Part shown: positions 1-11,585 of the stretch, piece after piece
Layout: each line of letters starts with the position of its first letter
How positions within the stretch are numbered: position 1 is the first letter of the stretch
Assembly: GCA_947579665.1 (NCBI GenBank)
Contig: OX388345.1
Span: 74,329,454 to 74,393,453, forward strand
Direction: 5' to 3'
Length of the DNA stretch: 64,000 bases
Origin: Sympetrum striolatum
Taxonomy: Eukaryota; Arthropoda; Insecta; Odonata; Libellulidae
Program-made: the position numbers and the translations under genes
The notes under the pieces: model-generated
The model's input: only the letters and a program-made list of their open reading frames with translations
Database searches by the model: none
What the model was told of the DNA's origin: nothing

Positions 1-720
1 TTTCTTGAAACCAATGTTTCACGTTCCACGAAATTGGTTTCATGAAATCCATTTCTTCAGTGGGTGATATGCCTAACACGGAGACTTAATTAATACATTA
101 ATATTCCGGTAAACTAAATTTTATTAAATTACATAAGCAAATTTCATTTAATTAAAATTTACGAAAATATTGACATGGCATAGGTTTGGCATCCGCCATC
201 TCTACCGTACTCTAGTACTTTGATTGTTTTCTTATTGACCGAGTCTTGCGCGAAGGGTAAAAGAAAAAGGGCGTCGCCCCTCAGGTTAAATCGATTTCTC
301 TCCGAGAGTATATATAAAATATAGAATCGCTGCAAAATAAATAAGGCTAATGCTTCTTTCTCATAACAAAATATTGCTCAAGAATCAGGATAGAGATTCG
401 AATTTCGCGGTACAATCATCATAACGCTGTAGCTAAGCGATTGAATAGAAGTTTTCCGGCAACATGAGTCACGTCATGATGCATTTAAACTTCGAGAAAA
501 CAAGGCCATGACAGGCTATCTGGAAGACCATCGTAAATCGAATGGGTTTCAAACAAACGAGTAATACGTTGCCTATCGGTCCTGACCTAACGACGCTGGT
601 TTCCAAGAGATTCTAAAAAACATCAAATGAAAGATGAACGACGTCACATGAAATATTGCACGCTTTTCCAGAATCTTCGCATGGAATAAGCTCAATAATA
701 GGTGCACACACAATACTCAC

Positions 721-1360
721 TTGTCAGTGTTGTTCGCAACGCTGTGAATAAGAGCAATGGTTCCACAGGCATTGCTGACAACCTGTTTCAGGTAATAAAC
801 TTTGTCAGACACCTCGTTTCCATCTTTCTTTAAATCCTCCTCTTGCTGATTTTTATGCTCTTCGTACTATAGGAAAAACAAGTAAGAAGTGAGCATTTAT
901 CTCAAAGTAAAACATTCGACCTTTCTTCATAATTTCATGATTTACTTTATCACTGGTAGGGAAAAGTAACAGAACAGCAAGAACAGGTTGCGGGACAGTC
1001 GATAGTAGTTCCTCCTCGAGACCATATACATCCACTATCTGCCACGAAGCCGGTACGCCCAAACTCTGCAGATACTAAATTACACAGAAAGTCACAAAAC
1101 TGACAATATAGGGGCCTAAATTCTACGGCTTCCCCAAATATTGGATCAAAACGTAAATTAGATTTGATACATTAAAGACGTTATTATGTAACGAAATACT
1201 TATTATTTTTCAATTATCACCATGACGATGTTGATTTACCTTGTTCATGACCTGAAATATAATAATACAAGTTATTAAAATCAGTTACTTTACATAAATT
1301 TCATAAGCGTCTACGACGTTTACTTACGTCTGGGTTAGATTCCAATGGTAACCAAGACAT
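721..1360 (-). CDS. UCHL3: Ubiquitin C-terminal hydrolase, UCHL3-like (5' part, partial)
   Basis: Peptidase C12 family cysteine protease that releases ubiquitin from small adducts; expected in the cytosol and nucleus. Four coding exons are visible on the minus strand: 1360-1328, 1251-1240, 1074-946 and 866-721, all bounded by GT-AG sites and in consistent phase, giving 106 residues. The protein begins [11 protein letters not shown], as the family does. The active-site motif [11 protein letters not shown] is in exon 4, with the nucleophilic Cys near residue 92 (family position about 90-95). The 12-nt second exon adds VMNK, exactly filling a stretch present in homologues. Exon 4 ends with a good donor (GTGAGT) after two bases of a codon; the catalytic His/Asp half is not found in bases 1-720 and presumably lies beyond the left edge. 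UCHL1-type or UCHL3-type cannot be separated with certainty; UCHL3 is more likely in an invertebrate. Confidence 0.92.
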
Positions 1361-2784
1361 TTTGAATTGCTCAACTATCACCTGTATTAATTGAAGTTAT
1401 TAAAGATTATTAAAAACTGTCTAATGATTAGTTAAGAAAACATTTACAAAATCTGAACACCTACGACCTTTTGACACCAAAAAAGACCCTTGCTATGCAG
1501 CGACTAGACAAACACCACTTCAACTGACAAGAATTAAACCGGGAGAGCCGGCCGAGATGCTTTTATTTTCCGTATAGTGCTGCCACCTGCCAGGTAAATT
1601 TAACCTTCGTTTATTGCAAACTGTAAATAGTTATATACCACAATTTATGTATCTCTATTAAAATTTAAAGAATAGCTTTTAATTTGCATTAAAAATCAAA
1701 TTTTGAAAATTGAAGCGTCAATAACACAATATCATCATTTATAGTTCAACGTATTTGACTTATTTTGAGGCAATGAGAATTTAAATCAAATTGTAACATT
1801 TTAATATTTTTAAAAATTTTAATTCATTACTTTTAACGTTTCCTCCATAAACAGCGTTACCTAAAATTATCGCTCAGTACCCTAAGTCGGAAAATCACAC
1901 CTTACCCTCATTTTTGGCGTCATGATCACGTGAATTATTCACTAACGATCTAATGTTCATTGTTATGCTCTGAAAAAGACTTATTTCAACGAAAATTTGT
2001 TTAAAATAGTATTCCCCGTAAAGAAATAAATTGTGTTGAATGATATCAATATATTCGTTCGATTTCTCCATAGTCGATTATTTAAGTTAAACTGCTGGAA
2101 ACGATGGGGAAACAATCCAAATTTCAATAGGATTTTTTCTCTGAAAAGCTCGGAAGTAGCCAATAATGAGACATAATGACATGTTATCCTCATGAGTTTA
2201 CAATCAGAAGTGGTTTGCTGTAGTACAAGTCGTATGAAGAGTTATCACATGGCGCTGAGTTCCTTGGGAAAATTTGGATCCTGGAAAGTTTAGGAAGTTG
2301 TTACATTTTAGGTCAAAATCTACAGATTTTTGACGGTATTAATCTGAAATAGCGGGAGATGGGTAAGAATTACGGCTCTAGTTGTGATTACGTTCATAAA
2401 GATCATTCATAAAACTATTGGAAGACTTGGGATGGGTGGGATAAGTTTTCAGAAAACTAAAAAAATGGTATTGAATAAGCCCAAGAGCCAGCCGTAAGCG
2501 TTACAAAAGGATTGTAAGATATTTGTTTAAGATGTCATTGCAAGTTGACCTGGCCAGGTGGCAATGTTTAAAGGGAACATAAAAATGAATATAAGCCTGG
2601 CATTTGCCCTAGGCCGGGAGGGAAACCCCTCCCGTAGACTGTCTTAAGATATGCCACCAAGTTATTTACTTTGGAAGTCAAACATTCTTTAAATCTACTC
2701 CAAGAATTGGATAGATTCTTTGTGTGGAAAGAATGTTTGCCAATTCATACTCAACACTAACCAATGATTTCCTGCTTTTCTTCA

Positions 2785-2842
2785 GATAGTGTGATGGGAA
2801 GAGTCCTGGGTTCAATCCCAGTGGAGGCCCAATTAAAGGTTG
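2785..2842 (+). repeat. tRNA-like (B-box) SINE remnant
   Basis: Contains a perfect T-arm-like hairpin, CTGG pairing with CCAG around the loop GTTCAATC, which matches a Pol III B box. No full cloverleaf is present, so this is read as the head of an old tRNA-derived SINE and not as a tRNA gene. Confidence 0.4.
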
Positions 2843-3805
2843 ATAACATGAGGGGTAGGAATTTAAGGGGAAAAGGAAATAAAAATAAGTGCCAGAAATC
2901 AAAATATTACTACCACTAATCATCAAAAATCATTTGCCAATCCCAAAAGCAATGGAACTAAGACTAATAGGAATATACTTTACAAATCTTTTCCAATTTA
3001 AATGCTACATTTATTTCAAGTATTTTTCATTTCCTTAATAAAAATTGAGTCCACAGCAATTTTAAGGTGACCAGAATAGAATTACATAATTAATCGAAGT
3101 CATGTTATGTTCACTAATTGTAAGTAGGCATTCCCTTATAATTATGAAACCATTGGATTCAAGAAATCCACATTTTTTTGCCAAGGATAAGCTCCCAATT
3201 AAATCAGATGAACTAAATAACGATGAAGCAAGGTGTATAGCTTTCCAAATGGATCTATCATCAGATATACTCAAGCTTACACAAACATAACATCCAAGAA
3301 ATGAACTTCACCCCTTCGTTAGATATAGATAAAGAAGAAATGAAGGAGAAAAAGTCTGCCGCAGCAAGGATTGATGATGATCTCAATCATTTCTTCTATA
3401 AATTTTAAGCACGAGTATTCCCATTGCTTATTTATTTAGGTATATATATTTAATAAACAGAAGTCACTAAATATAAGAATAATCCTAAGAATAAACACTA
3501 TAATAAATCAGAACTGCTGGAGGTATCAATTGTAAAATACCTTGGAAAGCTCAAACACAGATGCTCCAATATATCTTTTTGCAAAGGCAATTGTCTTCAA
3601 GTATCATTTTTGACTTAAGCATGAGCAAGACAGATCCTCTCATGTGTTATGTATTTTTATAACCTACTTCTGAAAAATGCTCAAATACAGAAATTATACA
3701 TGCATCTCCCCAATGACTTCCAATTTTTAGTTTATCAATGTAGATATTTATTTAAGAGTTGTATTTCCGTAATCAAAGGTTATAAGTAACAAAAGTTCTT
3801 AAGTA

Positions 3806-3933
3806 AAAAACTCCATAAACTTCCACAGTAAATGATTCTATTAAACAACCAGTGTTAGCTTGGGCCATCTTCAGCTGTCTAAATCTAAACCGGTCATTTA
3901 ATAAAATCATTTACTGTGGAAGTTGGAGTTACT
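3806..3933. repeat. Foldback element with CTGAAGATG motif
   Basis: Arms near 3809-3846 and 3899-3933 are inverted copies sharing CTTCCACAGTAAATGATT. On the minus strand the central part reads CTGAAGATGGCCC and the arm contains GACCGGTTTAG, the same short landmarks seen in the hairpins at 21571-21747 and 38219-38766. Probably a non-autonomous relative of those elements. Confidence 0.6.
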
Positions 3934-5348
3934 TTTAAGTTCAGAATGTCCTTCCACTAAGTACGGCCTAGCATGATAGTTTATTAAAATTTCTGAACAA
4001 AACAAAAATGTCTTAGGTCAATGAGTCATTTACATTCATTGTCCTCCATAGTACATTATTGATTGGAGTATATAATTTTCCTCCAAAGGAATTTAACTAC
4101 ATTGTTTCAAATGCTAATGCACATACAATGGCTATTACCTTCTTACAAATCTGTCTTCTTGTAATGATTGAAAGTCTTGTATGTTACAGATAAAAATTGC
4201 TCAAACCAAAGGTAGTGAGGTATTATATCACATGGTTAAGGATAAAATCATTAAGTTACTACTAGACATTCCATGTGTTTCAAGATATTCTCATCTCGCA
4301 CTACTGGCGTATACACACATACTATCATATTAATAGCCATAAGGCAAGAAAATTGCAAGGTATGACAACCCAAGTTTAGCTGTCATGTTGTACTGAGTTC
4401 ATCTGAAAATACCATCAGCATCACGAAGATAAGCCAAGAACAGCATTCATCACCATAACTAACAGAGTGATGGATCAGCTTTAGTTGTCACTATGCAAGT
4501 TTGTATTTGTAATCAACCTACTTCCTAGCTTTTCAGAGTATATCCAGTTCCTTGTTAAGAAAAGAGTTTTTTCACATTCAATCAAAAATTAGCTTTTTAA
4601 CAAGAAATTTTAAGTACAGGTGATTCTAGACTTTTATACTGGGATCTAAAGTAAGCTGCTGAAATTGTATGTAGTATTCATTTCACAATGATTATTTGAA
4701 AACTCAGTTTCAAGCAAACTAACTCTAAAATTAAATTAAATGTTAGAATTAGTATGTTCAATCTTCACTTTGAGGAAAGGTGATATAACAATCTTGAAAT
4801 AAATAAACTTAGTAGGTTCCACAATATATATAAAATCTGCGACTGGTTTCGATAAAGTATTAACAACTGGAAAACATGTACAGGAAATTTAGTCTTACTA
4901 AGGTAAATTGAGGAGGAATGTGGGGGCTAAGAAGGGAACAACAATGTTAAATGTTAGCAAAGTAGTAACTTGAGACTAGATTCAAGAACCACCAGCAATA
5001 GAAATTATCTTCAATTTTAAGGATTAGCTTCATTTCAATTGAAATAATAAAAGAAAAACAACACTTGACAGCAAATGTTTAATGCTGAGAGTAACAAATT
5101 TGTTTGCATCATACAAACTCACTGGAACATGATTCATATATTCAGTGGCACAACCATGTTTGCTTCTTGAATTGAGGAAAAATATCAGAATTGGTTTGTG
5201 TCAAGAAGTACAATTACAAATACAACGTATCTAAATCAGTGGGATGAATATAAACTCAATGTTTTCAATCAGAGAGAACTGGAATGAAATATTATAGCAA
5301 ATAAATTCATCTAAGCATTAAATGCTGATTAAAATATTCAAATATAAA

Positions 5349-7634
5349 TTAATTCTCGTAAATCCAGGCTTCTGTAGCAGGAGCCCACTGGACAAGTTCC
5401 TTTGGCTCAAACCAGAGATCAATTTCCTTCTTAGCAGAATCAACGGCATCAGAACCGTGGATTATATTCCTTAATAAAGAAAAAGAAAATTAGTAAAAAC
5501 TAAACTTTAGAAAATGGGCGAAATACTAAGAAAAAGGAGTTTTCAACAATATATCGCAAATATGCTCGCTGAGAAAAAAAAATCTGGAGTTTCAGTTGGG
5601 ATGAAAATAGAGAGCATTTTGGGAAAAAGGCAGTACAGGAGATAGCATGTGACTTATGCTATTTTAAACTAAGATCATTTACAGTCACAGTTAACAAGTT
5701 GTAATCAGGAAAAGTTAAGTTACAACATACTTTATCAAAAGGCTAGGTAAAATTTCACTTTCACGCTTCCAAAAAGTGTGAAAGTGAAATTTTACCAAAG
5801 GCTATATAAATCTACAATATAGATATAATTTTAATCTAAATGAAGTCATATATGCCTACCTTCCAACTTGGATGCACAAGTCTCCTCGGAGAGTGCCTGG
5901 CGCTGAGTCTTTTGGATCGGTAGCACCCAACATCACACGTCCAGTCTTAACTGCGTCGAGTCCTTCCCAAACCTAAATGAATAACGGTCGTGAACGTTAA
6001 TTAACACTGCTTCTGAAGTAAAAGTCACTGTTCGACAAAATCATTAGTAAGATAAGTCCTAACTATCCGATGATTGGGTTTAATTAGTAAAATAAGTTTT
6101 CTTTTAATAGTGTAATTCTAAATTAATAAGTAATGAATAATGGAAACCTAAGAGCCAAATTTCGGAAGAATTATGTAGTATATTGACGACAAACGCCATG
6201 AACCGTTAAATCTAACTTACATTTCTAGGTAATTTGAAAAGAATGAATGTTGCAGACGTTAACCAGGCGTAAAGGAATAGAGATCCTTTATCCAACGATG
6301 CTGTCATGCATTATTCTAGCACTGATTAAGCGACCAACACGTGGACATCAACCAGGTGTTGGAGATACCACAGTGCAACATAAAGACTAATTCGGGATAA
6401 ATCTCTTACTTCGTTAAAGATTGACAAAATTAATATATTAAAGGAATTAAATGGTAAACCACCCGATCCAGCTTATAGGATAGGATTTACATACATTCCT
6501 ATTTTAGGGCACAAATTGAATGAATAACTCCCCCGCCATACACCTCTGACGGCTCGCGGGGTGTACATCAAAGTCTAAATTAAAAAAAACCTTACCTCCT
6601 AAACCTAAAAAACTTTATTCACCTGAAGGTAAAATTCTCGATGAGGACGGTTTGGGAGAAATTCTATACCTCCCTTACTAAAATGTCCTTATCGAGAATT
6701 TTACCATATTTTTTGCCGGTGATTGCGTCTTCATGAAGGAATCTTTCATTTAATTCGACGGTCACAACCAGTCGTGGTATTTTTGGTAAAATTTCACTTT
6801 CGGACTGTTTGGGAGAAATTCAATAACTCCCCTAATATTAATGATATTTAGACGAAATTTACACCAAGTTATAGATAAAGGATGGCAGTTTATGTATCTT
6901 GTCTCAAATATCTCATAAAACCTTCCATTTAAGTGAAATTTTACCCACCTGAATATCCTAAGACAACTTCCTCGATTAGCATTACTTAAAGTAGAAAAAA
7001 ATATCCTTCATAAGTCTACGATCGTGGCAACAGATGGAAAGGGCCAATAAAAATACGGTAAAATTTCACTTTCTACCCCAATATATATTACTGCGGGTCT
7101 TAAATGAACTCAATTTAAATAGAGAGAATTTTCTTCTTAACTTTAAATTTAAACAACGCTATGAAATCTACTCTTCCTGAACACGTGACAGAATTTTGAC
7201 AATCTAACGACAGGAACACTTTACAAAGAGCCATAACTGACTCGATGCTTAGTAACACTTTGTAAATAAACAAAATTTTCTTAGAATCTAATAATATGTT
7301 CTTACCATAGGCACGACTGGTCCTGAGCTCATGTACTTGATTAGACCGGGGAAAAATGGACGACCGGCTAAGTCGGCGTAATGCTTCTTAAGGTGTTCCT
7401 CCGTTGCCTAAATAAGTATGAAGATATTATTTAACTAACCAAAAGAGAGAGAGAGACTGGAACCTTAATCCAATTACATGAACTTCGCACTCTGGATAAA
7501 CGTACCCACATGAACTTCATTGCTACAAGTTTAAATCCTTTAGTTTCGAATTTCTTGATAATTTTTCCAACTAGCCCTCTTTGAACCCCATCGGGCTTAA
7601 CCATGATGAAAGTCCTTTCCCTTGCTGCGGCCAT
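5349..7634 (-). CDS. awd: Nucleoside diphosphate kinase
   Basis: Transfers the terminal phosphate from ATP to other nucleoside diphosphates through a phosphohistidine; a hexamer in most animals (awd/NME1-2 group). Exons on the minus strand are 7634-7506, 7407-7306, 5972-5860 and 5469-5349, summing to 465 nt and encoding 154 residues, the usual length. Visible motifs: [14 protein letters not shown] near the N-terminus, [11 protein letters not shown], and NIIHGSD containing the catalytic His at about residue 119; the end is WIYEN, close to the typical WIYE. All joins keep phase and use GT-AG. The ATG at 7634 is chosen because MAAARERTF matches family starts; an in-frame ATG at 7679 would add 15 hydrophobic residues. 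No disabling change is visible. Confidence 0.96.
5746..5796. mobile_element. 51-bp micro-MITE with 8-bp target duplication
   Basis: Two perfect 19-bp arms beginning GGTAAAATTTCACTTTCAC enclose a 13-nt loop. The element is flanked by exact 8-bp direct repeats AAAGGCTA (5738-5745 and 5797-5804). It lies in intron 3 of the NDPK gene. The 8-bp duplication suggests a hAT-like or similar transposase acting in trans. Confidence 0.8.
6626..7075. repeat. Cluster of GGTAAAATTTCACTTTC MITE copies
   Basis: NDPK intron 2 (5973-7305) holds several relatives of the 51-bp element: a diverged copy at 6626-6710 (arms GGTAAAATTCTCGAT), a longer one at 6785-6945 and a single end at 7057-7073. The first two contain an inner TTTGGGAGAAATTC...CTCCC hairpin. 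A further copy lies at 58159-58243. No clear target duplication was found for these copies. Confidence 0.65.
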
Positions 7635-7679
7635 TTTACGAGAAAATAAAGAAAAAATTGCTAGGAGTGTGCAAGCCAC

Positions 7680-8284
7680 GATGCACTGCTAACACGTGTC
7701 AGAACGGAAAGAACGACCTCCGATGGTGAACCGGAAAACGAGGAGACTGAGCGAGGTAGAGAATCTAACAAAAGAAATCGATATCATAATTAAGTTAGTT
7801 TTCTGAGTAATAATACTTGTTTGTAAATAGACTTAATAGGAATTTCACTATATTTTAAATTAACTTATCTTTTTCACAAAGTCTCTGTATTTATATTGAA
7901 TAATATGCTTTTTATAGCTGCCCTTCAAGGCGTCATAGCCATGACAGTGGCGCCGTTTCCAAAGGGCGGTAATTTCATATTTTCTAAACCTTATAAATCA
8001 TTGAATACGCTAAATTCTTCGAAAAATGGAATGAATTTGTTTGTATGTATGTGATTAAAGATCAACTCTTTCCTTTATCTTATAGAGAATTAGTAATTTA
8101 TTCCGGAATTGCAAATAGCATTACATTACATAAGAGAATTTGTTTTCGGCGACAATATTAGTTTTATCCATACTAGATAGCCGGAAAATTATGATTTAAA
8201 ACATTCTTGGAGGTATCTCTTACTCTAAAAAATAATTTTCTTTAAGAAAAAGAGGAGAAAGATACCGTGAAGTTTACCAAAACC
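7680..8284. other. 5' flank of NDPK gene, no gene seen
   Basis: AT-rich flank upstream of the NDPK start. No exon or RNA gene is recognised. Confidence 0.4.
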
Positions 8285-8540
8285 CAGGGACGGATCCAGG
8301 GGGGTGGTCCTGGGGGTCCGGACCCCCCCACCCCCCCGAAATATCACTTGTGCCTATTTTTCGAAAATGAAACTCAAATAACGCTAATAAAAACACAATT
8401 TAATAAGCAATCACTAGCGAAATAAATCGAGTTTGTATAACACAATTCTAACGTCACGTTTTGTGAAAGCCAAAATATATTCTATTTTGAAATTTTTCGA
8501 TTGGACCCCCCCCCCAAAATTTTTTCTAGATCCGTACCTG
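8285..8540. mobile_element. hAT-type MITE, CAGGGACGGATC family, copy 1
   Basis: 256-bp non-autonomous element. Left end CAGGGACGGATCCAG, right end CTAGATCCGTACCTG (inverted, imperfect). Exact 8-bp duplications CCAAAACC lie at 8277-8284 and 8541-8548, the hAT hallmark. Poly-C/poly-G tracts lie inside both ends. A second copy is at 56414-56670. Confidence 0.9.
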
Positions 8541-9039
8541 CCAAAACCAATTACCAAAAATTTTGGCAAGTTCAAATATTTGTCTGAAAAAAAATTACTG
8601 AATGATTAGCCGATTTAAACAATGAATAAACAAGAAGGCCTTAACCCAAGGTTCGGAGAAAGGAACTGAAAATAGAGCAAAAAGTTGGATAAAATTTTAA
8701 AGCCAAACCATGAGCTTGAGAATAATTGTAAAAGTATATATGCAGAATACTAATCACAGAAAATTAAATTTCAAAGTAGCATAGAGTATATTTTTAGACT
8801 AATTTGGTTTGCACAAATATAATTTGAAGCATTATACAATGATTCTTAATGCTCATAATCATAGCCCTCACCACTTTAATCTACATATACCACATTTAAT
8901 AATAATAATAATATTTATTTAAACGGACAAATGTCCTATTACAAATGTTGAAAATGGCAAAGGTAACATTAGAAAAGTTTAACAATAAACATATGAGCTT
9001 AATTAAACAAGATTGACACAAATGAAAATTCCAGTTAAA

Positions 9040-9079
9040 TTGGAGATAACACATTACATATGTAATGTGTTATCTCCAA
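9040..9079. repeat. Perfect 40-bp palindrome
   Basis: Twenty bases are followed immediately by their exact reverse complement, centred on CATATG between 9059 and 9060. It lies about 60 bp beyond the stop of the LINE frame, in its likely 3' region. No spacer separates the arms. Confidence 0.85.
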
Positions 9080-10272
9080 GATGTGTGTAAACATATGTTA
9101 AAATAAAAGAGAAATACACCATATTAATTTTGCACCATTAGACATTTTTTAAAACGCAATTTCTGAATACATTGTGTGAAAAGTAAAAAATATCTGCAGA
9201 TTTACAATGACTATTAAAATCTCTCATTATTCTAAAAATAGGCAGAAAATACAAGTAATTAGTACATATATATGGAATATGAAATAAATGATGGGATCTT
9301 GAACGAACAATTGGAACCCTAAAATTTATAAGAGATAAAAGATAAGAAGACTTGATATGATTATTTAACAGAGAGTGTAGGAATAGAACTCCAATTTGCT
9401 TCCTACGAGCAGAGAGGGTGTGGATATTTAGTAATTTCAGTGTCTTTTCATATTCTCCACTTTCTCTTTCAATTCCAAACTTAAAAGCCACCAATCTCAG
9501 AAATTTATTCTGGACTCTCTCTAAGCCTAAGTCATACTTATGATGAGAAGGAGACCAAACTATTGAACTATATTCGAGAACTGGTTGAACTAGGGTGATA
9601 TATAAATGTCTATAGCAAGAAATATTGTTGAAGTCCCTACAATTTCGGTATATGAAACCAAGAATTTTATAGGCTTTAGTAATTGTGGTATCTATGTGCC
9701 TACTGAAAGACAAGTCGGAAACAAAGAGAACACCCAAATCCAGTTTATGGTCCATTCTAACAAGACTTTTGTGACTTGGATTTGCTAAAGGTGACAGCAT
9801 TACATTTACTAATATTTATAAACATAGCATTTGTTTTGCTCCATTCGGAGATATCTGTCAAAAACCTTTGCAGTGCAGAAGCATCTGCATTCGAATCAAT
9901 AATATGAAATATTTTAATGTCGTCAGCATACATAAGATACTTGATTGGTTTAATTATGGTTCCAATATCATTTATGAAAATCAAGAATAAAATAGGTCCC
10001 AGATGGGATCCTCGAGGGACTCCAGATACACCTTCAAAGGGAAAAGAAGTGATACCTTTGATTTTCACCTTTAGTTTTCTATTAGACAAGTAACTGCAGA
10101 ACCAAGATAATAAATTCCCACAAATACCATAAGCTCTAAGCTTTGCTAGAAGCATGGAATGGCACACCTTATCAAATGCTTTGGTAAAATCACTTTAAAT
10201 AGTGTCTACTTGATGATGATCATGTACTGCGGTGGTGACAAAGTGCTGAAAAGATAATAGGTTAGTGGCAGT

Positions 10273-10557
10273 CAGGGCCGTAGCTAGAGCCTCGGGGGCC
10301 CTGGGGCAACAAGTAAATTTGGGGCCCCCCATACGGAAATCTTATTCAAATTTTAAAGTACACCTAGAGTTGTCTAGTTTGAATTTCCCGTGCATATAGG
10401 GAGACAATTGTTCAATTTGAGGCATTTTCAGGGGCCCCTAAAGTCTTTGCCGAGGTAAGGCCAATCAGGGCCAAAACAGTGGTCGACGAGAAGGGGCCCC
10501 TTCCCGTCGGGGGCCCTGGGGCACCGCCCCACCTGCCCCATGGCACCTACGGCCCTG
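10273..10557. mobile_element. hAT-type MITE nested in the LINE
   Basis: 285-bp GC-rich element with termini CAGGGCCGTAGC and CTACGGCCCTG and exact 8-bp duplications GTGGCAGT at 10265-10272 and 10558-10565. Removing the element and one duplication restores the LINE frame across the site (SGKYTAT joins NLLSFQHF), which proves insertion after the LINE. Confidence 0.92.
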
Positions 10558-11585
10558 GTGGCAGTATACTTGCCACTCCTAAACCCATGTTGTTCATCAT
10601 CTAAAATATTTTCAATTAGTGGGATAAGTCTATTTGTCACTAAACTTTCGAGTACCTTTGCTAAAATAGATTGAATAGCAATGGGTCTGTAGTTGTTCAC
10701 ATCATTTTTGTTTCCATTCTTATGCACTGGAATTATATAAGAAGTTTTCAAGAAATCCAGAAAAATGCCATAGTCTAAGGATTTATTAAAAATAATATAA
10801 AGGGGAAAGACTAAGGCTTCACAGCAGTTTTTGATAAGTAATGGAGGCAAGTTGTCAGGGCCAGGGCTTTTTGATACATCCAGTTTCCTTAGTATTTTTA
10901 GAATTTCATCAATGGTAACATTCACTGTTGAAATATTAATACTATGACTAAATTTAAAATTTGGAACAGAATTATTATCCTCATATGAGAAGACTCCAGA
11001 AAAGTACTTTGCAAATAGATTAGCGATATCTTTAGGATTATCACACTTAATGCTATTATAGGACATTGATGATGGGATGTTTTTAGTTCTTCGAAGATTA
11101 TTAACATGTGACCAGAAAGACTTAGTGTTAATTAATATGTTGTCCTGTACAGTATTTATATAGGAAGCATAACAGGATTTAGAAAGTGCTTTACATTTCT
11201 TGTGGATATCAGAAAACTTTTGGTAATCGGTGGAGTTCCCAGAGGCCTTATAAACTTAGTGTAGGATTTTCTTTTGAAAAATTAATTGTTTTAAGGTGGG
11301 AGTAAACCATTCAGGGTAACTGCTATTACTAAATGATATGATAGGAGTGAATAATTCTATAGTATAAAAACTATTCACAGCCTCATTACAATCTAAATTA
11401 CGTAATATCACAGGCCAATTAACTTCATTAAGGTAGCTATTTAAGCCAAAGAAATCACAGTTTTTATGGTCAAGTATAAACTCTTTTTCCTTGGCCATTT
11501 CTACTTTCTTTGGAATATTTATTATTATATTATATGCACAAGACAAGGGAGGGCAGGGCAATGGGAGCATGTGCCAAGGGGTCAT

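Larger units (their letters stand above)
1361..5348. other. Intergenic region between UCHL3-like and NDPK
   Basis: About 4 kb of AT-rich sequence with no convincing exon on either strand. It holds the UCHL3 5' flank, a SINE-like remnant near 2790-2840 and a hairpin element at 3806-3933. The 3' untranslated region of the NDPK gene must extend into its right end. Short open frames here have no family signature. Confidence 0.6.
8897..11585 (-). mobile_element. Degraded Jockey-like LINE with reverse transcriptase
   Basis: Minus-strand non-LTR retrotransposon remnant. From 11585 downward the frames read the end of an endonuclease-linker region (YPEWFTPTLKQLIF), then RT segments: SKSPGPDNLPPLLIKNC, NNYRPIAIQSILAKVLE, SDFTKAFDKV, SGVPRGSHLGPILF and the catalytic YADD (MYADDIKIF) around 9930-9960, ending with the post-RT region at 9138. 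It is broken by a TAA at about 10195, by frame changes between 11256 and 11066, and by a nested hAT MITE at 10273-10557. The 5' part, including most of the endonuclease, is missing. A (TAA)n-like run at 8897-8920 may be its 3' tail. Non-functional. Confidence 0.85.

Noticed and set aside
2678..2926. Minus-strand 82-residue frame
   Set aside because: Overlaps the SINE remnant and shows no family signature.
7635..7679. Signal peptide-like N-terminal extension of NDPK
   Set aside because: In-frame upstream ATG gives a hydrophobic 15-residue lead, but the downstream Met matches the family start and NDPK is cytosolic in this group; kept only as an alternative.
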